A DNA stretch of 64,000 nt from Akkermansia massiliensis (GTDB lineage Bacteria > Verrucomicrobiota > Verrucomicrobiia > Verrucomicrobiales > Akkermansiaceae), in NCBI RefSeq assembly GCF_018847375.1, contig NZ_CP072036.1, positions 2,666,001-2,730,000 on the forward strand. Direction: 5' to 3'. This document shows, in pieces, positions 1 to 8,059 of this stretch. The number at the start of each line of letters is the position of its first letter. Position 1 is the first letter of the stretch. Under the pieces are notes generated by a model. That model searched no databases. It was not told the origin of the DNA and saw only the letters and a program-made list of their open reading frames with translations. The position numbers and the translations under genes were made by a program.

Positions 1-1
1 C

Positions 2-109
2 CTGCTGTTTGCGGCTTTGCTGCTGCGCAGGGCAGGCGCGGGAAAACGCGATGGCGCACCTGTAAAGGACGGCGTTTACCGGCGCGCGGCGGGCGCCACG
101 CCCAGATAA
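2..109 (+). CDS. C-terminal end of a membrane protein (partial)
   Basis: The reading frame is open from the window edge and ends in TAA at 107-109. It encodes a hydrophobic Leu/Ala run followed by an Arg/Lys-rich tail, as at the cytoplasmic end of a last membrane helix. It overlaps the convergent glycosidase gene by about 34 bp. The other forward frame stops at 63 and is Cys-rich and unnatural, so this frame is preferred. Only about 35 residues are visible, so the family cannot be named. Confidence 0.3.
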   Translation: MLFAALLLRRAGAGKRDGAPVKDGVYRRAAGATPR

Positions 110-825
110 TTCCTGACCTGCTTGAACGCGGGATAGGAAATGCCGGACTCATGGCACCAGAAGGCGGAGGATGAGCCTCCGTCCAGGTTCAGGGCCGTCT
201 TTACCCGGAAATTCCCCAGTGCGCCGGGGGTCGCCAGCCACTCCGCCAGTTCCCTCAGGGTGACGGAGGAGGATACGCCGATGCACCACCGCTTGCCTCC
301 GTCCGTGGCGATGAAGGTGCGGTAGGTGGATTTCCGGGCGTTGAGCCCCTTGACGGCTGTGCCGTTCTCCACCAGGAAAGGCCCTCCCTGAATGGCCGCC
401 TGCATGGCGGGCAGTTTTTTCATGCGCTTTAGCGCGGAGCTGCGGATGAGGAACAAGCCGTTCTTTCCGTTGTCATACACCACTCCGGACACGGCGAAGG
501 AGCCCGTGGCCAGCGGGGAGAGGCGCTTGCCGTCCTGAACGACGAGGCCCAGGGGAGTTCCCTCCGCATCCGCGCCGAAGAATCCGCCGTTGACGCCTGC
601 CGAACAGGGGCTCTTGCGCATGGCCTTGTCCAGGGAGCCGTACCGGGGCGCCCGGACGCTCCCCTCATCCCGCACCAGAAGGCGGTGCGTGTCAGACTGG
701 AAAAAATAGACGTTCAGCTTGTCCCGCATGGACAGGAAGCCGTCTTTTCTGGTGAACACGCGGTGCTCCGCCTGGACGGAGCCGCAGAAAAATAAAAGGA
801 GAAGGAGAAAACGCAGAAAAGGCAT
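76..825 (-). CDS. Secreted phosphodiester glycosidase (NAGPA/DUF2233 family)
   Basis: This is a 249-residue protein with a clear Sec signal peptide (hydrophobic residues 4-17, cleavage after VQA). The NAGPA-type domain fills the rest. Visible family motifs are AGVNGGFFG (about residue 78) and the C-terminal LNLDGGSSSAF (about 213-223), the hallmark of phosphodiester alpha-GlcNAcase-like proteins. It probably acts in the periplasm or outside the cell on a sugar phosphodiester or cell-wall polymer; the substrate is not known. The ATG at 825 lies 9 bp after the stop of the upstream nucleotidyltransferase, so the two are likely co-transcribed. Family assignment is confident, substrate is not. Confidence 0.85.
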   Translation of the reverse strand: MPFLRFLLLLLFFCGSVQAEHRVFTRKDGFLSMRDKLNVYFFQSDTHRLLVRDEGSVRAPRYGSLDKAMRKSPCSAGVNGGFFGADAEGTPLGLVVQDGKRLSPLATGSFAVSGVVYDNGKNGLFLIRSSALKRMKKLPAMQAAIQGGPFLVENGTAVKGLNARKSTYRTFIATDGGKRWCIGVSSSVTLRELAEWLATPGALGNFRVKTALNLDGGSSSAFWCHESGISYPAFKQVRNYLGVAPAARR

Positions 826-834
826 GGTTGACAG

Positions 835-1737
835 TCAAAGGGATAGATGAAAAATCCTCCGTTCCGCACAGGTGCCTGCGGGCACGCGGGCGCCGGGCCA
901 GACGACGCACTCCCTGAGGCGGCAGCCTTCCTCCACGACGGCGCGGGGGCCGATTACGCTGGCAGCGTCCACGGAGGCTCCGGAAGACACTTCCGCCCCG
1001 GGATGGATGCGCGGAGCAGGGGAGGGAAAGTCCAGATGGGCCTGGATATAGGCCTCCGGCGTGCCCATGTCCATCCACAGGCCATCGTCCGCCAGCACGC
1101 CGCGCAGGCGCCCCTGCCGGATGTAATCCAGAAACACCGGGATGATGGAAACGATCTCGCGGGGAGGGATGCGGCCGAACACCTCCGGCTCCATGCAATA
1201 GGCTCCGGTAAACTGGCAGGCGCCCGGATCGCGCCCCAGGGCGTGCCGCATGTCCGTCACCTGGCCGGAGGAAAAATCAAAACCAACGTTCCTCTTGTCC
1301 CCGGAGGTCCGCAGGGCCAGCGTCACGGCGGGGCGGTGCCTGACATGGTCCTCCATCACCCGGCGCAGGTCGAAGGTGGCTGCCATGTCCCCGTTAATCA
1401 CCAGCAGGGGTTCTTCCGCGGAGGCCAGGGGTTCGATCTTCTTCACCCCGCCTCCGGAATCCAGCAGCACGGGTTCATGGCTGAAATGGACGGGGCAGCC
1501 GTTCCAGGAGCGTTCCGGGAACGCCTGGTCCCAGGCTTCCGCCAGATGGTGGGTATTGATGATGAACTCCCGGATGCCGCAGTCGTAGCAGCGGCGCATG
1601 GAATGCAGCACGAGAGGCTCATGGAAAAAGGGAATCAGCGGCTTGGGCAGCACGTGGGTAAGGGGCCGCAGGCGGGTGCCCAGCCCGGCGCCGAGGATGA
1701 ATGCGCGGGAAATGCCGGGACCTGCTGTGATGTGCAT
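835..1737 (-). CDS. Sugar-phosphate nucleotidyltransferase (MurU/mannose-1-P guanylyltransferase-like)
   Basis: This is a 300-residue protein of the NTP_transferase family. The N-terminus carries the signature GAGLGTRLRPLT followed by KPLIP (about residues 17-33), which binds the nucleotide and metal. VINGD (about residue 116) supplies the catalytic Asp. A short C-terminal section (about 240-295) looks like a left-handed beta-helix tail (HPGAEVSSGASVDAASVIG). The enzyme would activate a hexose- or MurNAc-1-phosphate with UTP or GTP. It precedes the secreted glycosidase by 9 bp and is divergent from lpxC-fabZ, which fits envelope or peptidoglycan-sugar recycling. The exact sugar and nucleotide cannot be read from the sequence. 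Confidence 0.8.
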   Translation of the reverse strand: MHITAGPGISRAFILGAGLGTRLRPLTHVLPKPLIPFFHEPLVLHSMRRCYDCGIREFIINTHHLAEAWDQAFPERSWNGCPVHFSHEPVLLDSGGGVKKIEPLASAEEPLLVINGDMAATFDLRRVMEDHVRHRPAVTLALRTSGDKRNVGFDFSSGQVTDMRHALGRDPGACQFTGAYCMEPEVFGRIPPREIVSIIPVFLDYIRQGRLRGVLADDGLWMDMGTPEAYIQAHLDFPSPAPRIHPGAEVSSGASVDAASVIGPRAVVEEGCRLRECVVWPGARVPAGTCAERRIFHLSL

Positions 1738-1893
1738 GCAACATGACTAACGGGAGAAAGGCGTTTTTTCAAGCGCCCTTTCTCCGCTCCCTCTCCGGAT
1801 GACACGCCGGAATGCCCTCCTTTCCCTGAATTTACAGGAAAATCCGTGATTTCGTGCTTTCCAAACGGGAGCTCATTCACTAGCATTCCCCGC

Positions 1894-3210
1894 ATGGCAT
1901 GTGGAAACCAAAGAACTGTCGGCTCTCCGGCCTCTCTGGCCGGTACCTCTTTGCATACGGGACAGCCCGTTACCCTGACCCTGAAGCCGGCCCCCGCCGA
2001 CTTCGGCATTAAATTCCGCCGGGTGGATATTCCGGACCAGCCCTTCATCAACGCGGACGTGGAGAAGGTGCAGACCGTGGAGCGCGCCACCAGCCTGGCG
2101 GAAGGCTCCGTCAAGGTACACACCGTGGAACACATTCTTTCCGCCCTCACGGGCATGGGCATTGACAACGCCGTCATTGAAATGGACGCCAACGAACCGC
2201 CCATCGGGGACGGTTCCTCCGCTCCCTACGTGGAACTGATCAAGAGCGCCGGCATTGTGGAGCAGGAAGTGCCGCGGCGCTATCTGGAAGTGCGCGAGGC
2301 CGTCACCATTGAAACCAAGGGCGGTTCCATCCTGACCATTCTCCCCTCCAAGCAATTCCGCGTCTCCGTCACCTGCGTGGGACCGGAAAACCGCATCACC
2401 CAGTACTTTGACGCGGTCATCACGCCGGAAACGTATGAAAAGGAACTGGCCCCGGCCCGCACCTTCACGTTCTACGAGGACATCAAGCCCCTGCTGGAAA
2501 AGGGCCTCATCAAGGGCGGCAGCCTGGAAAACGCCGTGGTCATCCGCGGGGAGGAGCTCATGAGCAAGGAGCCCATGCGCTTCATCAATGAATTCGCCCG
2601 CCACAAGGCCATGGACCTCATCGGCGACCTCAGCCTGTGCGGCAAGCCCATCCTGGGCCACGTGATCGCCATCAAGCCGGGCCACGGCCCGAACACCGAG
2701 CTGACCGCCAAGCTGAAGAAGGAACACCGCCGCAACCAGCAGATGGCGCCCAATCCCGTCAACGTGCCGTACGGAGACGCCGTGCTGGACATCAATGAAG
2801 TGATGAGCCTCCTGCCGCACCGCTATCCCTTCCTGATGGTGGACCGCATCATCGGCTTTGAAGGGGAAACTAAGTGCCGCGGCCTGAAGAACCTGACGAT
2901 GAACGAACTCTTCTTCCAGGGCCACTTCCCGGGTCATCCGGTCATGCCGGGCGTCCTGCAGCTGGAAGCCATGGCCCAGGTCGCCTCCATCGTCATGCTG
3001 CGCCAGCCCGGCAACGCCACCAAGCTCGGCTACTTCATGAGCGCGGACAAGATCAAATTCCGCCGTCCCGTAGTCCCCGGCGATACGCTCATCATTGAGG
3101 CGGAGCTGACCAAGATGCGCGGCAACATCGGCCAGGCCCTCGGCCGCTGCCTGGTGAACGGCCAGGTGGTATCGGAAGCCGAACTCAAATTCGGCCTCCA
3201 GGACATCTGA
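1894..3210 (+). CDS. lpxC/fabZ: Bifunctional LpxC-FabZ fusion: UDP-3-O-acyl-GlcNAc deacetylase / 3-hydroxyacyl-ACP dehydratase
   Basis: The fusion joins the committed step of lipid A synthesis to fatty-acid elongation in one cytoplasmic protein. The LpxC part (about residues 1-290) shows the N-terminal QRT...GTSLHTG motif, the zinc motif HTVEH, and the distal RHKAMDLIGD and KPGHGPN segments holding the remaining zinc and catalytic residues. The FabZ part (about 295-438) shows LPHRYPFLMVDR and the catalytic GHFPGHPVMPGVLQLEAMAQ. I place the start at ATG 1894 because LpxC proteins begin a few residues before QRT; an upstream in-frame codon at 1846 would add an atypical leader. The fusion is known in Bacteroidota and some other diderms. 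A stem-loop terminator follows. Confidence 0.95.
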   Translation: MACGNQRTVGSPASLAGTSLHTGQPVTLTLKPAPADFGIKFRRVDIPDQPFINADVEKVQTVERATSLAEGSVKVHTVEHILSALTGMGIDNAVIEMDANEPPIGDGSSAPYVELIKSAGIVEQEVPRRYLEVREAVTIETKGGSILTILPSKQFRVSVTCVGPENRITQYFDAVITPETYEKELAPARTFTFYEDIKPLLEKGLIKGGSLENAVVIRGEELMSKEPMRFINEFARHKAMDLIGDLSLCGKPILGHVIAIKPGHGPNTELTAKLKKEHRRNQQMAPNPVNVPYGDAVLDINEVMSLLPHRYPFLMVDRIIGFEGETKCRGLKNLTMNELFFQGHFPGHPVMPGVLQLEAMAQVASIVMLRQPGNATKLGYFMSADKIKFRRPVVPGDTLIIEAELTKMRGNIGQALGRCLVNGQVVSEAELKFGLQDI

Positions 3211-3240
3211 ACCGGCTGATACCGGCCCCTGTCTTTATGG

Positions 3241-3274
3241 AACCCCCGGCCCGTGCTCGTCACGCCGGGGTTTT
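3241..3274 (+). terminator. Rho-independent terminator of lpxC-fabZ
   Basis: The stem AACCCC(C)GGC / GCCGGGGTT has one bulged C and is followed by TTTT. It begins 30 bp after the lpxC-fabZ stop codon. Confidence 0.7.
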
Positions 3275-3323
3275 CCATGTCCTGCATCCCGCTTGGCCGC
3301 TTTTCTCCTGGCCCCTCTTGGAA

Positions 3324-3345
3324 ATAAGGGCCTCCCGGCCCTTAT
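3324..3345. repeat. Intergenic palindrome, copy a of a small hairpin family
   Basis: ATAAGGGCC and GGCCCTTAT form nine perfect pairs around a TCCC loop. Similar hairpins sit at 16839-16861 and 58229-58250. It lies between convergent genes and has no T-run long enough for a typical terminator. Confidence 0.5.
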
Positions 3346-3499
3346 GAAAAAGGCTGCTACGCGCATGCAACAGGGAAAGCAGAAAAGCCAGAGCTGGCTT
3401 CACTACGGAGACCGGAACCAAACCCCGGCAATTTGACGAATCATGAGGGGAAGGAGTTCCTCATTCCCAGGGGCGGCGGAGGCACCTCTATCTGCCGCA

Positions 3500-4444
3500 T
3501 CAGCAAGACACGCCGGGCAGACGGCACATCTCCGCATACTCTTCAAGGCGCCGGCGGAAGGTTTCCTCCGTCATGGAAAGGAGGGCGTCCGCGGAAAAGG
3601 ACTCGCAGGTGAAGGAGGCCGCCACCGTGCCGTACACAATCCCCCTCTTCACTTCCTCAAAGGATGGAAGGCCGGGGGGCAGGGTGGCCAGGTAGCCGGC
3701 CAGCGCCCCCAGGAACGTATCTCCCGCCCCGGTGGGGTCCACCAATGTTTTCAGGGGATAGGCGGGACAGCGGAAAATTTGCAGATTGCCTGCGGAATCC
3801 CGCCCCAGAAGCGTGGCGCCGTATTCCCCCTGTTTCACCACGGCATATGCTGCGCCCTTGGAAAGCAGGAATTCCCCGGCTTCCAGCACGGTGGACGCCT
3901 GGGCGTACTCCTTCGCCTCGTCCTCGTTCATCATGGTGATATGGGAGCGGCTGATGACGGCGTCCAGCAATTCCGGCTGGCGGCGCAGCCACTTGTCCAT
4001 GGAATCGGAAAGCACCAGTGCCGCGTCCGGGCACTGTTCCATGCACTTGAGCTGCTGGGCCGGAACCATGCAGCAGCACACCAGGACGGGATGGTTACGC
4101 AAGGACTCCGGAACGTGCACGTTCCATTCCAGCATCACGGCATCATTGGCGCAGACGGTCCTGCGCTTGTTCATGTTGTCAAAATATTCCCCGGTCCAGG
4201 AAAAGGAAGGACCCTTCTTGCGTTCCACGCCGTCCATGCACAGCCCCTTGGCCGCAAGGGCTTCTTCATAATGGGAGGGGAAATCCTCTCCGATGATGCT
4301 GACGGCGTCCACCCGGTCCGCAAAAAGCAGGGCGGCCACCGCCGCAAAGGACACCGAGCCGCCCAGAACTCCCTCCGCCCGGTTGCGGGGAGTGAGGATG
4401 GTGTCTATTCCAATGGTTCCGGTGACAAGGAGGGGCTGGGACAT
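3500..4444 (-). CDS. PfkB-family carbohydrate/nucleoside kinase
   Basis: This 314-residue ribokinase-like protein carries the C-terminal PfkB signature DPTGAGDTFLGAL (about residue 232), which forms the anion hole and holds the catalytic Asp. The N-terminal GGSVSFAAVAA region corresponds to the substrate-binding lid. The ATG at 4444 begins MSQPLLVTG, the usual first strand of the fold; an in-frame TTG at 4468 would add eight unconvincing residues. The gene is isolated between the LpxC-FabZ terminator region and the divergent fluoride operon, so context does not name the sugar or nucleoside. Adenosine- or ribokinase-like activity is possible. Confidence 0.85.
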   Translation of the reverse strand: MSQPLLVTGTIGIDTILTPRNRAEGVLGGSVSFAAVAALLFADRVDAVSIIGEDFPSHYEEALAAKGLCMDGVERKKGPSFSWTGEYFDNMNKRRTVCANDAVMLEWNVHVPESLRNHPVLVCCCMVPAQQLKCMEQCPDAALVLSDSMDKWLRRQPELLDAVISRSHITMMNEDEAKEYAQASTVLEAGEFLLSKGAAYAVVKQGEYGATLLGRDSAGNLQIFRCPAYPLKTLVDPTGAGDTFLGALAGYLATLPPGLPSFEEVKRGIVYGTVAASFTCESFSADALLSMTEETFRRRLEEYAEMCRLPGVSC

Positions 4445-4537
4445 GGAAAAAAGGAAATACGTATTCAAACGCCGGGATCAAGAATAAAAGGCTGGAGATA
4501 GGGAAAAAACGGGTTATTTTACCTGTACGCGCTTAAA

Positions 4538-4605
4538 GGAAATGAGGCTCTTCCCTGGGAACGCACCCTAAACCGCCTGCACGGCAGGCTGATGGCTTCT
4601 GTATC
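4538..4605 (+). ncRNA. Fluoride riboswitch (crcB motif)
   Basis: The segment contains GGAAATGAGGC, a stem GCCTG/CAGGC (4575-4579 with 4585-4589) and then GGCTGATGGCTTCTGTA. This order matches the known fluoride aptamer, in which GAUGAGGC near the 5' end forms a pseudoknot with GGCCUC after the GGCUGAUG element. Here GAGGC (4544-4548) can pair with GCTTC (4595-4599), and GGAA with TTCC closes the first helix. An extra small helix (GGG/CCC) sits between the elements. It lies about 170 bp upstream of a crcB fluoride channel, exactly the expected target. I saw this by eye; a covariance search would settle it. Confidence 0.85.
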
Positions 4606-4606
4606 A

Positions 4607-4635
4607 CACCGGATGCAGAAGCTTTGTATTCGGTG
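4607..4635 (+). promoter_or_regulatory. Hairpin just downstream of the fluoride aptamer
   Basis: CACCGGAT (4607-4614) can pair with ATTCGGTG (4628-4635) over eight positions including one G-U. There is no T-run, so it does not look like a terminator. Its 3' arm abuts the AAGGA at 4636-4640, a possible ribosome-binding site for the small ORF at 4655. It may be part of the expression platform; that is inference. Confidence 0.4.
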
Positions 4636-4654
4636 AAGGACACCCCATACGAAC

Positions 4655-4777
4655 ATGAACGCCTTTACACCAATTTCCTCCGCCTTCTGCCGCCTTTCCC
4701 GGCAGCATCCGGCAACGGCATCCCTGGAATCTCGCCCGGAGTCTTATTCCCGTTCAACCGGAGAAAAGCCGCTATGA
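4655..4777 (+). CDS. Possible 40-residue leader ORF upstream of crcB
   Basis: An ATG at 4655 opens 40 codons ending in TGA at 4775-4777. That stop overlaps the crcB ATG at 4774 as ATGA, the arrangement used for translational coupling elsewhere in this window. A weak AAGGA lies 14 bp upstream. The product is Ser/Arg/Pro-rich, has no membrane segment and resembles nothing I know. It may be a regulatory leader read between the riboswitch and crcB, or a chance ORF. Confidence 0.3.
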   Translation: MNAFTPISSAFCRLSRQHPATASLESRPESYSRSTGEKPL

Positions 4778-5145
4778 TGAAAATGCTGCTGATGGTCGGG
4801 CTGGGAAGCTTTGCGGGCGGCGTGCTGCGCTTCCTGCTGACCCGTTTTGTCCAAATCAACTCCATGAGTTCCTTTCCATGGGGAACGACGGCGGTCAACC
4901 TGCTGGGATGCCTGGTCCTTGGCGTTCTCTACGGGCTGTTCAGCCGGGGTCTGCTGCTGCATACGGAAACGCGGCTTTTTCTTACCGTAGGCCTGTGCGG
5001 CGGCTTCACCACCTTTTCCACGCTGATGAATGAATCCTTCCTCCTGTTGAAGGAGGGGAACTTTCCCGCCTTCTTTCTTTACACCCTCCTCAGCTTTGCC
5101 GGAGGGCTCATTGCCATTGGCCTGGGATACCTGGCCGCCAGATAA
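4774..5145 (+). CDS. crcB: Fluoride ion channel CrcB (Fluc)
   Basis: This is a 123-residue, four-helix inner-membrane protein, the normal length for Fluc channels, which export fluoride as a dual-topology dimer. Family motifs seen are GSFAGGVLRFLLTR near the N-terminus, WGTTAVNLLGC in helix 2 with the conserved Asn, and GLCGGFTTFSTL in helix 3 with the Phe box and sodium-site Thr/Ser. The start is ATGATG at 4774, with GGAG about 11 bp upstream. A reading frame continues upstream to 4624 but gives a non-membrane extension that is not conserved. It is preceded by a fluoride riboswitch and followed after 9 bp by a DUF190 gene, a common CrcB partner. Confidence 0.93.
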   Translation: MMKMLLMVGLGSFAGGVLRFLLTRFVQINSMSSFPWGTTAVNLLGCLVLGVLYGLFSRGLLLHTETRLFLTVGLCGGFTTFSTLMNESFLLLKEGNFPAFFLYTLLSFAGGLIAIGLGYLAAR

Positions 5146-5154
5146 GAGACAATC

Positions 5155-5505
5155 ATGAACACTCCGGAAGAAAACCTCATGCTGCGCATCTACGTCAGCA
5201 GCACCGACGCCGTCAGACACGTACCCGTCCACGAGGCCGTAGCCTACGCTACCCGCCGCTACGGCATGGCGGGCTGCACCGTGTACAAGGGACTGATGGG
5301 GGCCGGGCGGCATACGCGCCTGATGAGCCCCACATTCTGGGAAATTGTCGAGAAGGTGCCCGTCATCATTGAAATCGTAGACACCTCAGAACGCATTGAA
5401 ACGTTCCTGGGCAAAATCTCCTGCTGGCTGGACAGGCTGCCGCACGGCTGCCTGGTGTGCACGCAGCCTGTCCGCGTTTATCCTGTCGGCGGTACCCGCT
5501 CCTAG
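5155..5505 (+). CDS. DUF190 protein, CrcB-associated
   Basis: This 116-residue protein has the DUF190 pattern: LRIYVSSTDAV, then AYATRRYGMAGCTVYKGLMG and later VPVIIEIVDTSERIETFL. The fold is a PII-like/ferredoxin-like small domain. DUF190 genes often sit beside crcB, so a role in sensing or modulating fluoride export is plausible but not proven. It starts 9 bp after crcB and shares the riboswitch-controlled transcript. Its TAG stop shares the palindrome CTAG (5502-5505) with the stop of the convergent alcohol dehydrogenase. Confidence 0.88.
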   Translation: MNTPEENLMLRIYVSSTDAVRHVPVHEAVAYATRRYGMAGCTVYKGLMGAGRHTRLMSPTFWEIVEKVPVIIEIVDTSERIETFLGKISCWLDRLPHGCLVCTQPVRVYPVGGTRS

Positions 5506-6662
5506 GAATAGGACTTTTCCAGGATGCTGACGACGTCCGCCGGAGTGAACTTGCAGCGGTCCAGCTCAAACAGGTTGCCCATGGTGGAAAAGGCCGTTCT
5601 GGCGTATTCGTCAAACAAATCCGGGGTAATGCCGAACTCGGACATCTTCAGTTTGTCCACGCCGCAGGCCTCCTTCAGCTTGTTCAGGCCGTTCAGGAAG
5701 CCGTCCACGGAAGCTTCCTGCCCCATGGCGGCGGCTACCCTGGCGTAACGTTCCGGGCAGGCGGGGGCATAGGCTTCATGATAGGCCCAGGAAATCATGA
5801 TCAGGCCCGCGCCGTGCGGGAGAGCGGGATGGAACGCGCTGAGGGCGTGTTCAATGGAGTGTTCCGACGTACAGCAGGAAATGGTCTCCACAAAGCCGGA
5901 ATAGGTATTGGCCAGGGCGACGTAGGCGCGCGCTTCCAGATCGTCCCCGTTGCTCACGGCGCGGGGAAGGTATTTGGCGATGTATTCAATGGCCTGTAGC
6001 GCGAACATGTCCCCCATGGGAGAGGCAATCGTGGCCATGTACCCCTCCACGGCGTGGAACAGGGCGTCAAAGCCCTGGTAGGCCGTCAATTTGGGCGGTA
6101 CGGAAAGCATCAGCTCCGGATCCACGATGGACATGGTGGGGAAGGTGCCCTTGAAGCCGAAGCCGATCTTCTCCTGCGTATCCTCCTTCGTGATGACGGT
6201 CCACGGATCCGCTTCCGTTCCGGTCCCTGCCGTGGTGGTGATGCAAACGATGGGAAGAGGCTTGTTGGGAATGGGAAGCCCCTTGCCGGAACCGCCCTGG
6301 ATGTAATCCCAGTAGGTTCCCGGATTGGCAGCCATCACGGCGATGCTCTTGGCGGAATCCATGCTGCTGCCTCCGCCCAGGCCGACGACGAAATCACAGC
6401 CTGTCTCCCTGGCAAGCGCGGCGGCCTCCATCACGTGCTCCACCACGGGGTTGGGCTGCACCTTGTCGAAAACGACGCTCTCCACTCCCTGGTTCTTCAA
6501 CAAAGCCTGCACCCGGTCCAGATACCCGAGCCGCCTGACGGACGTGCCGCCGATGACAATCAGGGCCTTGGCGCCGGGCAGGGGAGCGTAACCAAGATTG
6601 TCCAAAGAACCCGCGCCAAAGAAAATTTGCGCGGGCATGAAAAATTGAAATGGCTGATACAT
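5502..6662 (-). CDS. Iron-containing alcohol dehydrogenase (group III)
   Basis: This is a 386-residue Fe-ADH family protein that would interconvert an alcohol and aldehyde or ketone using NAD(P). The N-terminal half has the dinucleotide motif GGGSSMDSAK (about residue 94) and TTAGTGTEA. The metal-binding half shows DALFHAVEGY and SIEHALSAFHPALPHGAGL, carrying the expected Asp and His ligands. I start at ATG 6662 (MYQPFQFF...), because homologues begin just before F..P..I.FG.GS; the in-frame extension to 6713 runs into a terminator hairpin. Substrate is unknown; butanol- or 1,2-propanediol-type dehydrogenases are the nearest kind. Confidence 0.9.
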   Translation of the reverse strand: MYQPFQFFMPAQIFFGAGSLDNLGYAPLPGAKALIVIGGTSVRRLGYLDRVQALLKNQGVESVVFDKVQPNPVVEHVMEAAALARETGCDFVVGLGGGSSMDSAKSIAVMAANPGTYWDYIQGGSGKGLPIPNKPLPIVCITTTAGTGTEADPWTVITKEDTQEKIGFGFKGTFPTMSIVDPELMLSVPPKLTAYQGFDALFHAVEGYMATIASPMGDMFALQAIEYIAKYLPRAVSNGDDLEARAYVALANTYSGFVETISCCTSEHSIEHALSAFHPALPHGAGLIMISWAYHEAYAPACPERYARVAAAMGQEASVDGFLNGLNKLKEACGVDKLKMSEFGITPDLFDEYARTAFSTMGNLFELDRCKFTPADVVSILEKSYS

Positions 6663-6671
6663 GGCCCTACT

Positions 6672-6733
6672 GTATAAAACAGCGGCTCCGGACGTCAAGG
6701 ATGCTCTGTGCATTCCATCAACTCCGGAGCCGC
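6672..6733 (-). terminator. Stem-loop terminator between secreted protein and Fe-ADH genes
   Basis: Perfect 11-bp arms GCGGCTCCGGA and TCCGGAGCCGC (6682-6692 and 6723-6733) are followed on the minus strand by TGTTTTAT. It lies 30 bp after the stop of the 6764-8059 gene. The loop is long (30 nt). Confidence 0.55.
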
Positions 6734-6763
6734 CGTGCAGGCAACAGCCTTTACTGAAAAGCG

Positions 6764-8059
6764 TTATGCGTCTTCAAAAAAATCGTCGCTCCGGGTGGGG
6801 TCCGGCTTGGGCGGCTTCGGCACATCCGTGCCGATGGCTCCGGGATCGTCCATTTCACGGCTGGTCGTGATCGTGGTGGGCGGCGTCTTCCTTCTGGGAG
6901 GCCGCACCGCGGGACGAGGGGAGGCTGAAGAGGAGGAGGAAGAACCGTCCGCCATGGTTTCATCTTCCGAGGAAGCGATCATGCTCTTCATGCTCTGGAC
7001 CAGCTTGTCCCGGAGGGTGCGGATACCTTGTTCCCGGCGCACCGGGTCTACCGTCGTCCGGATCAGCGTCATCATGTTCCGCGTGGCGTTCGCCTGGTCG
7101 CCCAGGTCAAAGCAATCCAGTTCGCAGCGCCAGCGCAGGCGGTCCAGGACGGAGGAATCCTGTTCGTCAAACTCGTCTTCGGACGCATTGGCAATGCGTC
7201 CCTGCATGCCGGACTTCTTGCCGGTGGAAATGGCATGGCTTACCTTGCCGAGAGCCACTTCCATGGAAATTCTCTTGCCCCATGCCTGCCGGAGGGCCGG
7301 AAGATTGCGCGTCTTGCGGTATCCCGTGAAGAAAAGCTTGTCGAAAATCTCGTCCCGGTTTTTCATGGAATCCGGAAAAGCCTTGGAAGACATGCTGCCG
7401 ATGCCCAGGGCCTCCCCGACCTCCGTATTCAAAACGGATTGTTCCGCAATGCGGGCTCCGGCTTTCCCGGCTCCACCTCCATTGTTATTTTTGGAAGAAG
7501 TGGAAGAGGGATCGACAAAATCAGGGTCGGAGCAGGCGGCCAGGTAGGCGTTCAGCAAATCCATGGCCGGCTTCTGGAACTCCGTAACGTCCAGAGTCTC
7601 CTCCTCCGTTCCGCCGGTGGAGCTTGACGTAGCGTTCATCAGGTTTTCCTTGAGGCGGGCCTTGAGGACGAGCACGCCCCACTGGTATTGAAGCATCAAT
7701 CCCTTACGGGCATTCTTGTCCTGGTATTTCTTGGCCTCGCGGTCCATCCAGTCCTTCAGGGAATTGGAGGCAATCTTGGCGCTCTTGCCCTGGCTCTTGT
7801 CCTTCTCCTTTTCCGCTTCCATCAGGAACTTTTTGGACTGGATCAGCAGGTCGTACGCGGCGCTGGGATCCCTGCCGGCGGAATTCAGCTTGCTGATGGC
7901 GGCATTGATCACCTTGGTTTCCGCAGACCTGTTCAGGGCGAGCAGGTTATCCAAATCCTTGATCACCTTCTTCTTGGCATCGTTATCCATGTGCTGCGCA
8001 TAACAGAGGGAGCCCAGGCTGAGGCCTCCGATCACGCAAAGAGAGACGAAAGTATTCAT
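6764..8059 (-). CDS. Secreted protein of unknown function
   Basis: This is a 431-residue protein that I do not recognise. Residues 1-21 form a Sec signal peptide ending CYA. The mature part is highly charged and helix-rich with no membrane segment. A Ser/Asn-rich linker appears around residue 204, and the C-terminus (about 370-431) is Ser/Pro/Arg-rich, then acidic. No enzymatic motif or Cys cluster is visible. A terminator-like hairpin follows, so it is probably a single-gene unit. A structural or matrix protein of the periplasm is one possibility; there is no direct evidence. Confidence 0.8.
   Translation of the reverse strand: MNTFVSLCVIGGLSLGSLCYAQHMDNDAKKKVIKDLDNLLALNRSAETKVINAAISKLNSAGRDPSAAYDLLIQSKKFLMEAEKEKDKSQGKSAKIASNSLKDWMDREAKKYQDKNARKGLMLQYQWGVLVLKARLKENLMNATSSSTGGTEEETLDVTEFQKPAMDLLNAYLAACSDPDFVDPSSTSSKNNNGGGAGKAGARIAEQSVLNTEVGEALGIGSMSSKAFPDSMKNRDEIFDKLFFTGYRKTRNLPALRQAWGKRISMEVALGKVSHAISTGKKSGMQGRIANASEDEFDEQDSSVLDRLRWRCELDCFDLGDQANATRNMMTLIRTTVDPVRREQGIRTLRDKLVQSMKSMIASSEDETMADGSSSSSSASPRPAVRPPRRKTPPTTITTSREMDDPGAIGTDVPKPPKPDPTRSDDFFEDA

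Noticed and set aside
1846..1893. Upstream extension of LpxC
   Set aside because: The family N-terminus begins with QRT a few residues after ATG 1894; the extension is not conserved-looking.
1894..3210. LpxC and FabZ as an assembly artefact
   Set aside because: The fusion is in one frame with a short linker, and the same fusion is known in other diderms.
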